Shown here in pieces: positions 1 through 9,731 of a stretch of 59,882 nucleotides of DNA. Position 1 is the stretch's first letter, and every line of letters begins with the position of its first letter. The notes beneath the pieces were generated by a model. The model was given only the letters and a program-made list of their open reading frames with translations. It made no database searches and was not told the origin of the DNA. The position numbers and the translations under genes are program-made. Source of the stretch: a virus; the IMG/VR virus record IMGVR_UViG_3300026519_000015, positions 1 through 59,882 of that record; one strand, written 5' to 3'.

Positions 1-3000
1 TGGGTCCAGCCCCAATCCGGGGTCCGTTTTTCGGTACCCGTCATCAGGGTCTTGAGCGCATTCTGATACAGCTTCTCCGCTTCCTCAATCGTAGGGATAC
101 GACGCATCGCTTCCGTGACTAATCGAGGATTCAGGTACGGATTAAATTCTCCGGGGGCAGACCGGCCACGTGAATACAACTCTGATAACTCCGGGAAAAT
201 ATGGAACCAACCATCATCCCGGAACCAGGACCGCAACTCCGGAGACGCTACCTTAAACTCCTCCAGCATCTGGATGACCCCGAAATATGACCCCAGGGAT
301 TCCCGCATATTCGGATATTGCTCAAGAAATTGGGTCATCTTATTCGTGTTATACGGCATCTCCTGGATCGCATACACCATCTTACGGGCTACATCCGGAA
401 CCAGGCTGCCTTTAGAATCCAGGAGATCCGTGCCCTTAAGGGTGACTTTGAACATATCCTTGAGCATCGAAGCCGTAGTGTAGGCCAGGTCTACTCCGGC
501 TTCCTGCTGATGCACCATATCGCGCCAAATATTCTCACCCTTAACCACTAACTCTTGGAGTGACGCAGGGAATCGGGACCGCACCCAACGGTCTAACGCT
601 CCTAACAGCCCCTTAGCGGTATCCCGCACTGGTAACGCAGTTGTGGCTGCTAACTCTGAAGCCGCACGCTCACGACTCAAGATCCTTAAGGCACGACCCA
701 ATTGCTCCGGGATATAACCCCACCGACTCGATATCCCGTCAATCAAACTCTGGGTATCCAGGCTACTCGGGTCATACTTTATCTCTTGAACCCGTTTACG
801 CGCCGGCATCGCCATATCCAGATAATCATCCGTCAAGGACCACATTTCTTCCAACAACAAACCGGTCCGATCCTCCGGGCTCATACCACGCCAAATCTCT
901 GTAGCCTCTGCGAACGGGTCCCCGATATCGACAGGGCTACCGTCAGTAGGGATGAGGGGCGGAGGCGGAGCATTCGGGTCAAGAGTGCTGGTTAGGTGCT
1001 GGTTCCCGTCTACATCATCCAACAACCCCAGGAGCCTGGCGGTTAACCTGGTCTTAATCGTAGACTTCTGCAATAACTGCTCAGAACCCTTAAGAGCCTC
1101 TTGCTCCGTAGCACCCGTAGCGGTTAACCTCGCACCCTCAACCTCCGCAAGGTCAGACCCCAGAATCGTAGCCCGGTCCCTAAGACCCGGTAACTGCTCC
1201 TGGAGCTTTTGTTCCCTGGTCTTAAGTAATTCAATACGACGCTGTAATCGGTCAACAGTTCTGTCCCAACTATCCCGCATCGCCTGGCTACGCGCCAACC
1301 AGGCATCACGCTCAAGACCGGGGAGCCGAGTGTCAATATCACTAATCGCTTCCTTGCCAGCCTTAATCTTCTCCTGCAGCCATTTCTGATACCGCAATGC
1401 TTTCTGATAAGCACGCTCCTCTGGAGTAATCTTTGGTTTCCCCTTAACCGCAACACCCTTCGGAGGATTCGATAACAACTTCTTATGAGCCGCTTCCGCA
1501 TTCCGCAACACCTTACGAGCATGCTCAATCTTCTTCTGACCCTTACCCGCCTCCGCAGCCTTTAGACGCTCACGAGCCTTATTGACCCGATCCTCAGACC
1601 TCTTTACACGGTCGGTATACTTGGTATACCTCGACTTCGCTTGCTCTTTAGCCTTGGTATACTTCGCCTTTTTAACCTCTTTTTGGGCTTTATCAGCTCT
1701 TTTCTTGAGTTCCGGGAGAACTTCGTTCCTTAATTTAGTATGTTTATCCGACAGTTCTGTTATCCGCTTCTCAGTACGCTTCCGGACACTTAAAGCCTTA
1801 TTGTGCTCTTTAACTGCTTCAGTACCACGACCGAACTTCTTGATATCCCACTCAGTATCCGGGGACTGGGTCGCCATCTTGCTCGCACGTTTCTCAAGCT
1901 CCGGTATCTTCCGTTGCGTGCGTTTTAGCTCCCTTGACGCCGCCCCGAACGCCTTAGTCGCGTTCTCATACGCATTCTGTTTCGCTTGCACAAGGACCTG
2001 ATACAAAGCATCCGGGTCCTTACTCATCGAGTGCAACAACATCCGCACCGTTTTGGATGACTCAAACCCAATACGATCCGGGAACTGACTGAAATTCAAA
2101 CGGTTCTGAACTACCGAATCCAGAGCTTCATCAAAATGCTTAACCGCAGCATCCCATAATTCCGGGACCTCGGAACCCCGGAATTCTTGTAACGGATCCA
2201 ACACTACCCGCTCAGGTAACTCACTACCCAGGGAATCCAGGACTTCGGCATGCCGCTCTAACCGATTCCCCACATGCTCAAATACATCCGCGGTCTTGAG
2301 GTAATCGTCAGACTTCTGGTAAGGCTCCGTCATCTGCATCTGGGTAAGCTGATTCTTACCCCCCAGGAACGTTTCTTTCGCTTTTCGGTAATCCTGAAAC
2401 TCCTCAGGAGTAATATCCAGATCCCGCAACTTCTGGTGCTGCTCAGCACGTAACTGGTTCAAATACTTCTGGATCTTCTTGATTGCCTTACCGTCAGGAC
2501 CACCCTCAACAATATCCTCCGGAGTAATATCTAGCTGCTTCAGGAGTTCGGCATCCTGACTTAACGCATCCACTCCCAGGTCCTTACGGGGATGCGCCAC
2601 ATCACGAGCACGATTGATTGTTTGCTGTGTTTTATCAATCAGCTCTGCAGATGCCGTCAGGGCACGATCCGCTTCCCGAAGACCAGGCTTCTGCTGCACC
2701 TTCTGAGATAAATCCTTACCAACCTGGATTACCTGCTGCTGCAACCGCTTGATATCCGCAAGATACTTCTGAACCCCGGTTCGATACATCTGGGCAGTCT
2801 TTCGGAAATTCCCCGCGTACTCCAACAACTCTTTCCGGGTATTCCGTAACGCAGATGCCCGCTGTAACTGCTGCAATAACTTAAACGATTCTTTCATTTT
2901 GGACAAAATACGCCCCGAGAAAGTAACCGCTTCCGGGTCAGCATTCGGAAACGCCGATACCATCAATTCATCAAACTTATTTAGCCATTTGGTTACGGCA

Positions 3001-5144
3001 GGCGCGGCTTTCGCCATCCAGGGCATATTCTTTAAGTTATCTCTAGTAATCGACTCAACAACACTGAGCCGCACATCCCCCATTTCCGCACCTGCAGCTA
3101 ACGCCGCTTTCGTCTTCTCCAGCCAATTAGACTCTTTTAACTTAACTCCCGCAGCACCTAACCCCATCGGGATCGCCATCCCGACTAACCAACCCGCGAA
3201 CCCGGCCACTAACCCTTTCGCCACAGCCTCTACCGGACTGGCACCAGCATACAGTTCGTGCCCGGCCGTGACTGCTGCTGCGTCTACTGCCCCCAGGGAA
3301 GCATAGACCGACATCGCCTCAACAGTGCTCTCCGCAAACGCCTTAGCCTCCAGCTCCGTAGCACCACGCCCGATAGCCTGCTGCTTAAACATCTCCGTGA
3401 ACTTCGGCTTCAAACCAGACTTCACCAAAACCGCATCCCCCGGGGCCCCCAGGGCTTCCTTAGCGCCCACAGCACCCGGCTTCGATAACAACCCGGCCTC
3501 CGGACCCAATAACGCCATCAGGGTTGTGGTACCAGCCAACATCGGGATCTCCATAGCCAAGCCGGCCACATTACCCATAGTTGCCCGCTTAGCATTCTCC
3601 CACGACCACTCTTTCTTCTTACCTAACGGATCCGTTACAGTCGCTTTCGCCCAACCCCAAAAGTCAAAATCCTCAATATCACCTTCCCCAGAACCCCGGC
3701 GGTCAGTCTGGATCTGCGCGAACTCCGGATCCCACCAATCCGTAGGAGCCATTGACATCGCAAGACTCCTCCAGGGCACCAGACCCCAAACCTTACTTAA
3801 CCCCTTAGCACCCATCGAGATCGCAGGGTCCAGAGGTGTGGCATAATCCTCTTTATTCCCAGTCAGGGGGTCCGCGTGAATCCCTATCTCCGGAATCCCC
3901 ATACCCGGCATCAACCCGGGAACAAAGCCGGCGGACTCCGAACGGTCACGCATAGCCTTAATGTTCTCCATCCGGGTTCCCGCCACATCACCCACAGCAG
4001 CCTGCTCTAATTGCTTCTCGATACCCGCACCCAGCAGGAAAACACCGGACGTCAACCCCCGCACGTAAGCCCGAGTACCCTCTTTTATATCCTGACCCTG
4101 GATCTCCATCGGAGACATGCCGGTCCGTAACGCCTTCTCCTCCAGCGCCTCCTCAGTACCCGGAACAATAAACGGCATCCAATCCTGGATATCTTTCCGG
4201 ATCCGAGCACGCTGACTCGCCTCTATAGGACCCCGGGTCCTGGCAATCGGCCCCACATTCTTCTTAAAATCAACCGCAACCTCGGACCCCGACACTTTTG
4301 GGTTGACATAATCCCGGGGAGCCGCGATCCACTTCATCGCTTCATCGTTCGTCACCCCCAAGATCCCCGCTACATACGGTAACGTTTGGGCATACCAGGT
4401 TGTGGGATCGTCAGACGGCGGATACTGACCGTTAGCTTCCGCATACTCTACCGCCTGACCACCCCCGTTATACGCAGCTAACGCCTTAGCCCAAGACCCA
4501 TCATACTTATCCAGAAGCCCGCGCAGGTGCTCCAGGGAGATATCGATCTGTACATACGGGTCCTCAATATAATCCTTAGCCTCAATACCACGTTTCTGAA
4601 GGTACGGGGCTAACGTCCCGGGCATCATCTGCCCAATCCCCAGGGCCCCCGCAGAAGAGGTCTTGATAGAACCATCCGGGTTATACGGCTCCATCCCACT
4701 CTCTTGCATCAATAACTTCGAATAAATCTCAGCATCACGATCATTAAAACCATGCGCCCTCGCTAACTTCGGTACCATATACCGAATCGACACATCACGA
4801 GGCTCCTCAGGACGACTCGGAACAGACGGCGCAGTCTCACGATACGACTCCGGGATATCCTGCTGATACGCCGGCGCGAACAACTCCTCCGGGTAAGCAT
4901 CATCCTCTATCACAGGAGGATCCGAAACACCCACAGTCTCCTCAGGAACCGGAGGATCCGGAGTATCTAGCATATTGACCGGAGAAACCTCGTCTATAGG
5001 AGACGGAATCTCGATAGGAGTAGGGGTTAATGCCGGGCCAGACTCCAAAGTATCCAGGGGTGGGATACCACGCTCCTGACGATCTTTCTCAAGAGCATCA
5101 CGCAACCAATCCATGTTCCCCGGGTCTTGAGGTGCACCCGCCAT
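1..5144 (-). CDS. giant ejection protein, N-terminal two thirds, with lytic transglycosylase domain (continues at 59882)
   Basis: The frame opens with ATG at 5144, which overlaps the upstream stop as TAATG. It stays open to base 1 and is in phase with the frame ending at 57328: 1,679 codons precede the Met at 107 (= 59862), giving about 2,523 residues after closure. Residues about 130-250 are a soluble lytic transglycosylase domain with MQESG (catalytic Glu about 148), SAGALGIGQMMP and ALAAYNGG. A Pro- and Glu-rich leader precedes it. Hydrophobic segments occur near residues 520-555 and 640-665, and a long Lys/Glu/Arg/Gln-rich, probably coiled-coil region spans about 750-1300. Domain, size and position after a gp15-like gene match the T7 gp16 role: an internal virion protein that is ejected, cuts peptidoglycan and forms a DNA conduit. 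The size is roughly twice that of gp16. The function assigned to the region beyond the SLT domain is inference. Confidence 0.9.
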   Translation of the reverse strand, partial: MAGAPQDPGNMDWLRDALEKDRQERGIPPLDTLESGPALTPTPIEIPSPIDEVSPVNMLDTPDPPVPEETVGVSDPPVIEDDAYPEELFAPAYQQDIPESYRETAPSVPSRPEEPRDVSIRYMVPKLARAHGFNDRDAEIYSKLLMQESGMEPYNPDGSIKTSSAGALGIGQMMPGTLAPYLQKRGIEAKDYIEDPYVQIDISLEHLRGLLDKYDGSWAKALAAYNGGGQAVEYAEANGQYPPSDDPTTWYAQTLPYVAGILGVTNDEAMKWIAAPRDYVNPKVSGSEVAVDFKKNVGPIARTRGPIEASQRARIRKDIQDWMPFIVPGTEEALEEKALRTGMSPMEIQGQDIKEGTRAYVRGLTSGVFLLGAGIEKQLEQAAVGDVAGTRMENIKAMRDRSESAGFVPGLMPGMGIPEIGIHADPLTGNKEDYATPLDPAISMGAKGLSKVWGLVPWRSLAMSMAPTDWWDPEFAQIQTDRRGSGEGDIEDFDFWGWAKATVTDPLGKKKEWSWENAKRATMGNVAGLAMEIPMLAGTTTLMALLGPEAGLLSKPGAVGAKEALGAPGDAVLVKSGLKPKFTEMFKQQAIGRGATELEAKAFAESTVEAMSVYASLGAVDAAAVTAGHELYAGASPVEAVAKGLVAGFAGWLVGMAIPMGLGAAGVKLKESNWLEKTKAALAAGAEMGDVRLSVVESITRDNLKNMPWMAKAAPAVTKWLNKFDELMVSAFPNADPEAVTFSGRILSKMKESFKLLQQLQRASALRNTRKELLEYAGNFRKTAQMYRTGVQKYLADIKRLQQQVIQVGKDLSQKVQQKPGLREADRALTASAELIDKTQQTINRARDVAHPRKDLGVDALSQDAELLKQLDITPEDIVEGGPDGKAIKKIQKYLNQLRAEQHQKLRDLDITPEEFQDYRKAKETFLGGKNQLTQMQMTEPYQKSDDYLKTADVFEHVGNRLERHAEVLDSLGSELPERVVLDPLQEFRGSEVPELWDAAVKHFDEALDSVVQNRLNFSQFPDRIGFESSKTVRMLLHSMSKDPDALYQVLVQAKQNAYENATKAFGAASRELKRTQRKIPELEKRASKMATQSPDTEWDIKKFGRGTEAVKEHNKALSVRKRTEKRITELSDKHTKLRNEVLPELKKRADKAQKEVKKAKYTKAKEQAKSRYTKYTDRVKRSEDRVNKARERLKAAEAGKGQKKIEHARKVLRNAEAAHKKLLSNPPKGVAVKGKPKITPEERAYQKALRYQKWLQEKIKAGKEAISDIDTRLPGLERDAWLARSQAMRDSWDRTVDRLQRRIELLKTREQKLQEQLPGLRDRATILGSDLAEVEGARLTATGATEQEALKGSEQLLQKSTIKTRLTARLLGLLDDVDGNQHLTSTLDPNAPPPPLIPTDGSPVDIGDPFAEATEIWRGMSPEDRTGLLLEEMWSLTDDYLDMAMPARKRVQEIKYDPSSLDTQSLIDGISSRWGYIPEQLGRALRILSRERAASELAATTALPVRDTAKGLLGALDRWVRSRFPASLQELVVKGENIWRDMVHQQEAGVDLAYTTASMLKDMFKVTLKGTDLLDSKGSLVPDVARKMVYAIQEMPYNTNKMTQFLEQYPNMRESLGSYFGVIQMLEEFKVASPELRSWFRDDGWFHIFPELSELYSRGRSAPGEFNPYLNPRLVTEAMRRIPTIEEAEKLYQNALKTLMTGTEKRTPDWGWT
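2..127. repeat. direct terminal repeat, left copy
   Basis: These 126 bases are identical to 59757..59882. The base just outside differs (t at 1, c at 59756). The repeat lies inside one open reading frame that continues in frame across the join. It is therefore best read as the overlap of a circular assembly (circularly permuted or closed genome) and not as a proven physical terminal repeat. Confidence 0.95.
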
Positions 5145-7525
5145 TACTTACTACGACCCTTCCCCAGAGTCTGCTCCCGGTGCCTGAGGTACGCAGTAAC
5201 TACCTGTTCGGCTTCCGCATCCGTAAACACACCAGGATGCTTCGACGTCAGCGCACGCTTGATCGTTTCCCTATCCGTAACCCCCGGGAACTGACTCATA
5301 AACCTGTTCATCGTACTCACAACTTTTAACCTATCCTGCTTCGAAATACCACTGCTATCAACAGGTTTAGCCGGCGCGGTCGCGGTAGCCGGTGTCGGCG
5401 CTGCCCCCGGAGGTATCCGGTCTACCTTCCGGACATACGTATCACTACGGTCACCAGGGGATTCCGCAGTTCCACCACCGCCGCCAGCGCTACCCGCAGC
5501 ACCCGAAACACTATAGTCTAACCCAATATTCTTCCGAAGGTCATTCACTACCCTACGGGCTGCAGCCTTACGAGTATCATCAAAACCACCACGATACCCC
5601 GGGTCATACACGAGGAACTTCCCGAGGTCATCAATTACCTGCTGGGGATTCTGGGTACGGGAAATCGCTACCGCAGCCTCCGCGTTAGCCCGGTCCAGTT
5701 GGCCCACAAGACCGGGAACATACTCGTTCTCAGGAGTATTGGGGTCATCCTCAACACCCCACAGCCGAACCCGTAACCGCTCCTTATGCTGAGCTGCCAT
5801 CCGGGCCCGCTCCAACGCTCTCTTGTAAGTCGGGTTATCCGCATACTCCGGAGGCAACTCCCCTCCGCCCACAAGCACATTGTCCAGCAAAACCCCAATA
5901 GGAGACAAGATCTTGTCCGCATCACGCAGAATCTCATCCGCACGATCTATCTCTCTATATGTGGTCTCAACCTGAGTCGCATACCCCATCGCTAACGCAG
6001 TCGCGTTCTTAGCAGATTTATCCCGGAATACTTGCGCATTATCCAGTAACTTCACATAATTCGTCTGCTCATCAACTGCTAACCGCCGCCACTTGAGAGC
6101 CCGGTCCTCATCACCCTTATCAATCTCCCACAACGCCTTGGCAGCTTCCGCCCAGTTCTTCTTAATCTCAGAAGGCGCTTTCTCCGCCGCCGTCTGGGCC
6201 CGGGATAAACCCGCCTGCGCATTGATCTTCTGCACCTCAAACGTCGCCATACGCTCCTGATGCGCCCGAATAGCAGCATCAGCTGTAACTTTATTGTCAT
6301 GCCACTGCTTCGCCATACCCCAGTGATACGCTTGAGTACTCTTCGGTAACCGGATAAACTGCTCCCAATACGGCCGAAACTCTTCCGCATTCTCAGCATA
6401 CTTCTCAGGATCCTGATTCATCACATACAACATCGTAGTGATCCCCATATCCATATCCGCAGGGTCAATCGCACCTAACCCATACATCGCTTCCTTGCGA
6501 ATCTGGTCCGCCTCACCCTGGTCTACCGCCATCTGGAGCATATCTACAGCCTGAGGAGTCCTGCCCTCCCGAAGGTCCATCGCTACCCGTAACCCCGCAG
6601 CGTGCTGCAACTGACGCTGATACAACCTGTTGACCTTCGGACCCACCAACTGCACCGTCTGGTTAACCCTCTTTGTCTCCTCCGGACTCAATACCGGCAT
6701 CGGTAGCGACATCTGAGGACCTTTGGCTCGTAAATCCGGACGCTCCACACCAACAGCAGGATCCAGATACGGCTTCCCGTCAGGTCCCAACACCACAGCA
6801 TCCGGGGACACATCGATCTGCTTCGCAGCCTGGGCCCTGATATCAATCTTCCGAGGCTCCGGAGGACTCACGACTTCCTGCGGTTGGTATATCAGAGGCT
6901 CCCCCTGGTCATAAGTAGGGTCCTGCTTAACCTCCGCAGCTACCTGGGCACTCACATCACGTGGTATCGGTAAATCCTGCTCAGCAGCACTCCCAGGAGC
7001 CGCAGGCGGTATCTCACCAAACACCGGAGGTTTCTCTGCACCCGGGACTACAGAAGCCTCTTGAGGCGTCTCTTGAGGCATCTCTTGCGGCACTGCTGCA
7101 GGCTCAAGACCACGAATCTGGTCTGTAGACTCATATAACCCCCGCTGCTCTTCCCACATACGCGCACGCGCAAGGTCCGCAGGATCAATCATATCCGGAA
7201 GCTTCGCAATACTATCCCGCCACTCCGGGAACTGTGTCGCTGCAGCCTCATCTAGTTTACGACGCTCCTCAGAACCTGGCTGCGTTTTCGCCCTATACTC
7301 CTGATACCCTAACCAGGAATTCACCTTATTCGACTGCGCTAATGCCGCAAGATACTCCTCATTCGGGTCCCCAAACATAAGACCCTTAACATCCTTAGCA
7401 GCACTCGCAATACTCGGGATCGCCCCCAGGAAAGCACCCCAAAACCCCTGACGCTGTTGCTGCACCGTTTGAGGGTAAATGACTTGAGGACGCTGTGCGG
7501 TAAATTGCGGAGGCTGTAACGGCAT
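5144..7525 (-). CDS. internal virion (ejection) protein, T7 gp15-like by position
   Basis: This is a 793-residue, soluble-looking protein rich in Ala, Gln, Arg and Glu. The first half has Pro/Glu-rich linkers and the second is largely helical. A Gly/Ser-rich linker near residue 700 is followed by a compact C-terminal helical segment with repeated basic residues. ATG at 7525 follows GGAG with 8 bases between. The stop overlaps the start of the transglycosylase giant (TAATG), so the two are translated together. The order medium internal protein, then large SLT protein matches T7 genes 15 and 16, and the length is close to gp15 (about 747 residues). I see no catalytic motif. The assignment rests on context and size. 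Confidence 0.75.
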   Translation of the reverse strand: MPLQPPQFTAQRPQVIYPQTVQQQRQGFWGAFLGAIPSIASAAKDVKGLMFGDPNEEYLAALAQSNKVNSWLGYQEYRAKTQPGSEERRKLDEAAATQFPEWRDSIAKLPDMIDPADLARARMWEEQRGLYESTDQIRGLEPAAVPQEMPQETPQEASVVPGAEKPPVFGEIPPAAPGSAAEQDLPIPRDVSAQVAAEVKQDPTYDQGEPLIYQPQEVVSPPEPRKIDIRAQAAKQIDVSPDAVVLGPDGKPYLDPAVGVERPDLRAKGPQMSLPMPVLSPEETKRVNQTVQLVGPKVNRLYQRQLQHAAGLRVAMDLREGRTPQAVDMLQMAVDQGEADQIRKEAMYGLGAIDPADMDMGITTMLYVMNQDPEKYAENAEEFRPYWEQFIRLPKSTQAYHWGMAKQWHDNKVTADAAIRAHQERMATFEVQKINAQAGLSRAQTAAEKAPSEIKKNWAEAAKALWEIDKGDEDRALKWRRLAVDEQTNYVKLLDNAQVFRDKSAKNATALAMGYATQVETTYREIDRADEILRDADKILSPIGVLLDNVLVGGGELPPEYADNPTYKRALERARMAAQHKERLRVRLWGVEDDPNTPENEYVPGLVGQLDRANAEAAVAISRTQNPQQVIDDLGKFLVYDPGYRGGFDDTRKAAARRVVNDLRKNIGLDYSVSGAAGSAGGGGGTAESPGDRSDTYVRKVDRIPPGAAPTPATATAPAKPVDSSGISKQDRLKVVSTMNRFMSQFPGVTDRETIKRALTSKHPGVFTDAEAEQVVTAYLRHREQTLGKGRSK

Positions 7526-7528
7526 GAT

Positions 7529-8899
7529 TTATACTCCAAATCCCCAGGCATACGGATTAGTATAAGGTGCTGCGAATCCACCCTGGGGCACATACGCTAC
7601 CGGACCCATAAACGGGGGCGGAACATACATCATAGCACCCCCGGCCGGAGGCTGCATTACCTCACCCATCCCCGGAACCATACTGCCCGCCTCCATCTCC
7701 TGACGCGCATTCCGATCTAGATTGTTCCGGGTCTTATCATCCTGACCCGCCCCGGATTGCTGCGGTTGCTGGATACCGGGGGAAGGCCGGCGCTGAGGCT
7801 GCTGACCTCCCGGGACCGCACCCGACATCCCTACCTGGTTCATACCCCACCCCATCAGGGGAGCCCAGTTCCCGGTTCCAAAACCCATACCAAGCCCAAG
7901 CCCCATCCCGAGCAAGTCCCCAAGCCCGAATCCGCCCCCGCCACCCTGCACTACAGTCGTGGGGGACTGCATCACAGTCGGGGATACCGGCTGAAACATA
8001 GGATTACCTAACATTGACTGCTCCCTACCTTGCGTCTTTAACGGTGCCTCCCGAGGTATCGCACTCGGTATACGCAACATCATATTACGCACAAAACTCG
8101 GGTCTATCGGGTAACTGTTACCCGGAGTACCCGGAGCACCACCACCCCAATACGGCATATCTCGAAAACCTTTATCACGCACGTCACGTTGCATCAACTG
8201 ATCCGCAAACAACAACGTATACGGATTCGCTATCCGGTTCTGAGGACTCTCTAGAACACTCCCGCGCCAGGAATCAAGCGCATTATTCAGATACTGAACC
8301 CGGGTAGATAGGGTCTCGGCTTTCTGCTCATCCGTATAGTATTCCCGTAACCTGTCCGGCAACGTGCCCGGATCCCCCTTGAGTAACTGCGAGACCTCAC
8401 CATACTCCTGAGCATACCGGGAAAACTGCTCCTTAAGTAACGGGTCCATATCCGGGATATCTGCCCGACGCTGCCATTCCTCTTTATTCTGCAACGCTTC
8501 CTGACTCAAATACGTATACAAATCCTTGAGTAACCGAGACCGCTCCCCATGACCCTCTGCAGGAATATCGCCCTTCCGAATCCGGTCTATCGCTTCATTA
8601 AAATACCGCTCCCGGAGAATAGCATCCTGAATCTTCTTCCCCTTAATCTCTTGCTGACCCCCAGGAGACTGGACATGACGTGCCTGCTCCGTAGCCTTCC
8701 GGCTTAACTGCTCCTCGTTCGCAGCCTGCTGTCTAGACTGCTGGACCTCCGGCTGCTTCCCAGACCACGTACGACCCTCAGTCAAAATAGGGGGATGCAC
8801 ACCACCCTTTACAAGCGGATCCCAGTACTCACGCTTATAAATCTCCCAGAAATTCCCAATTATCGGAACCTTACCCAGTCCAGAACGCTCCTCAGGCAT
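7529..8899 (-). CDS. virion protein with Gly-rich hydrophobic segment, probable ejection protein
   Basis: The product has 456 residues. The N-terminal half is charged and helical with many Gln and Arg. Near residues 300-345 lies a Gly/Leu/Met/Phe-rich hydrophobic stretch (GLGDLLGMGLGLGMGFG) that could insert in a membrane. The C-terminus is rich in Pro, Tyr, Gly and Phe. ATG at 8899 follows an AGGGGAG site at the end of the preceding 49-codon gene. It precedes the gp15-like gene by 3 bases. By position it could match the T7 gp14 class of membrane-inserting ejection proteins. No family is recognised from sequence, so the role is inferred. Confidence 0.65.
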   Translation of the reverse strand: MPEERSGLGKVPIIGNFWEIYKREYWDPLVKGGVHPPILTEGRTWSGKQPEVQQSRQQAANEEQLSRKATEQARHVQSPGGQQEIKGKKIQDAILRERYFNEAIDRIRKGDIPAEGHGERSRLLKDLYTYLSQEALQNKEEWQRRADIPDMDPLLKEQFSRYAQEYGEVSQLLKGDPGTLPDRLREYYTDEQKAETLSTRVQYLNNALDSWRGSVLESPQNRIANPYTLLFADQLMQRDVRDKGFRDMPYWGGGAPGTPGNSYPIDPSFVRNMMLRIPSAIPREAPLKTQGREQSMLGNPMFQPVSPTVMQSPTTVVQGGGGGFGLGDLLGMGLGLGMGFGTGNWAPLMGWGMNQVGMSGAVPGGQQPQRRPSPGIQQPQQSGAGQDDKTRNNLDRNARQEMEAGSMVPGMGEVMQPPAGGAMMYVPPPFMGPVAYVPQGGFAAPYTNPYAWGFGV

Positions 8900-8904
8900 C
8901 GAAA

Positions 8905-9054
8905 CTACTCCCCTTTACTAAATAAACGCGCTACCTTCAAGGCTTCCTTACGAGTACCACACACCGCGACTAACCGGCCCTCAGGATTCCGGACATACCA
9001 CACATTCTGATCCAGAATCTTCCCCTTCTCCTTACTCACAACGTACTTCTCCAT
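8905..9054 (-). CDS. small basic protein, 49 aa, unknown
   Basis: ATG at 9054 overlaps the upstream stop as TGATG, and the gene ends 5 bases before the next start, so it sits exactly in the operon. The product starts MEKYVVSKEK and contains WYVRNPEGRLVAVCGTRKEA followed by a basic helix. The pattern of a short beta sheet carrying an aromatic residue plus a helix is seen in small phage proteins of unknown role. I cannot name a function. Confidence 0.7.
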   Translation of the reverse strand: MEKYVVSKEKGKILDQNVWYVRNPEGRLVAVCGTRKEALKVARLFSKGE

Positions 9055-9731
9055 CACGACTTCCCTCCAGTCTGGGTCACAACATTCGTAGGCGCCACTA
9101 CCGGGTTCGACCCCAACATCGCCAACGGGAACTGAAAATCCCCGAACATCGCATTCTGACCTAACGAATACAAACCCTCAGACATACCCTGACCCGCCTG
9201 ATACGCCTGAATCGGGAACCCAAATGTAAACGGCATCGCCTGTGCCGCAATCTGCTGCCGCTGAGTACCCATCTGACCCGCCATCTGGTTCAATTGCTGA
9301 TTATACTGATTCGTAGCCTCAAACAACGCCGGCGCCAAAGAACCGTGGGACGCCGAATTCTCAAACATACCCTCAATACGATTGCTCGTATCCGCTAACT
9401 GACGCGCACCCAGCATCGCAGTAGACCCCAAATACGCCTGCTCCATAGGAGTCATGCCCGGAGAATACAACGCCTGCTGAAAACCCGACGCCTGCGGAGT
9501 AGCCTGCGACGCCCAATTGGCCTGATTCATCGCATTCCCGATACCATACGTAAACGGGTTCGCAAACAACGGAGGTAAAAAGTTATTCGCATACTCGGGA
9601 CCAGGACCCGGGGGCGGTCCGATCAACCCCCACTGGTCCACAGCAAAAGGATGCTGATCACCAGGATTTAAACCCTGCTGCTGTGGTTGCCCCTGACCAT
9701 ACGCCGGCTGTAAGGTTTGGTCAAATCTCAT
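9054..9731 (-). CDS. Gln/Ala-rich low-complexity virion protein
   Basis: The product has 225 residues rich in Gln, Ala, Gly, Asn and Phe, for example FDQTLQPAYGQGQPQQQG and repeated Ala-Gln pairs. It is weakly charged and has no catalytic motif. ATG at 9731 overlaps the upstream stop (TGATG). It lies between the beta-propeller hub and the ejection proteins, where T7-like phages keep small internal virion proteins, so an ejection role is plausible but unproven. Confidence 0.65.
   Translation of the reverse strand: MRFDQTLQPAYGQGQPQQQGLNPGDQHPFAVDQWGLIGPPPGPGPEYANNFLPPLFANPFTYGIGNAMNQANWASQATPQASGFQQALYSPGMTPMEQAYLGSTAMLGARQLADTSNRIEGMFENSASHGSLAPALFEATNQYNQQLNQMAGQMGTQRQQIAAQAMPFTFGFPIQAYQAGQGMSEGLYSLGQNAMFGDFQFPLAMLGSNPVVAPTNVVTQTGGKS

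Noticed and set aside
2-127. Physical direct terminal repeat
   Set aside because: The repeat lies within one continuous gene and has the length of a typical assembly k-mer overlap, so a packaging-related repeat is not supported.
1124-3846. Several open frames of 130-170 codons over bases 1-5000
   Set aside because: They overlap the giant frame that stays open across the whole segment and carries a recognisable SLT domain.
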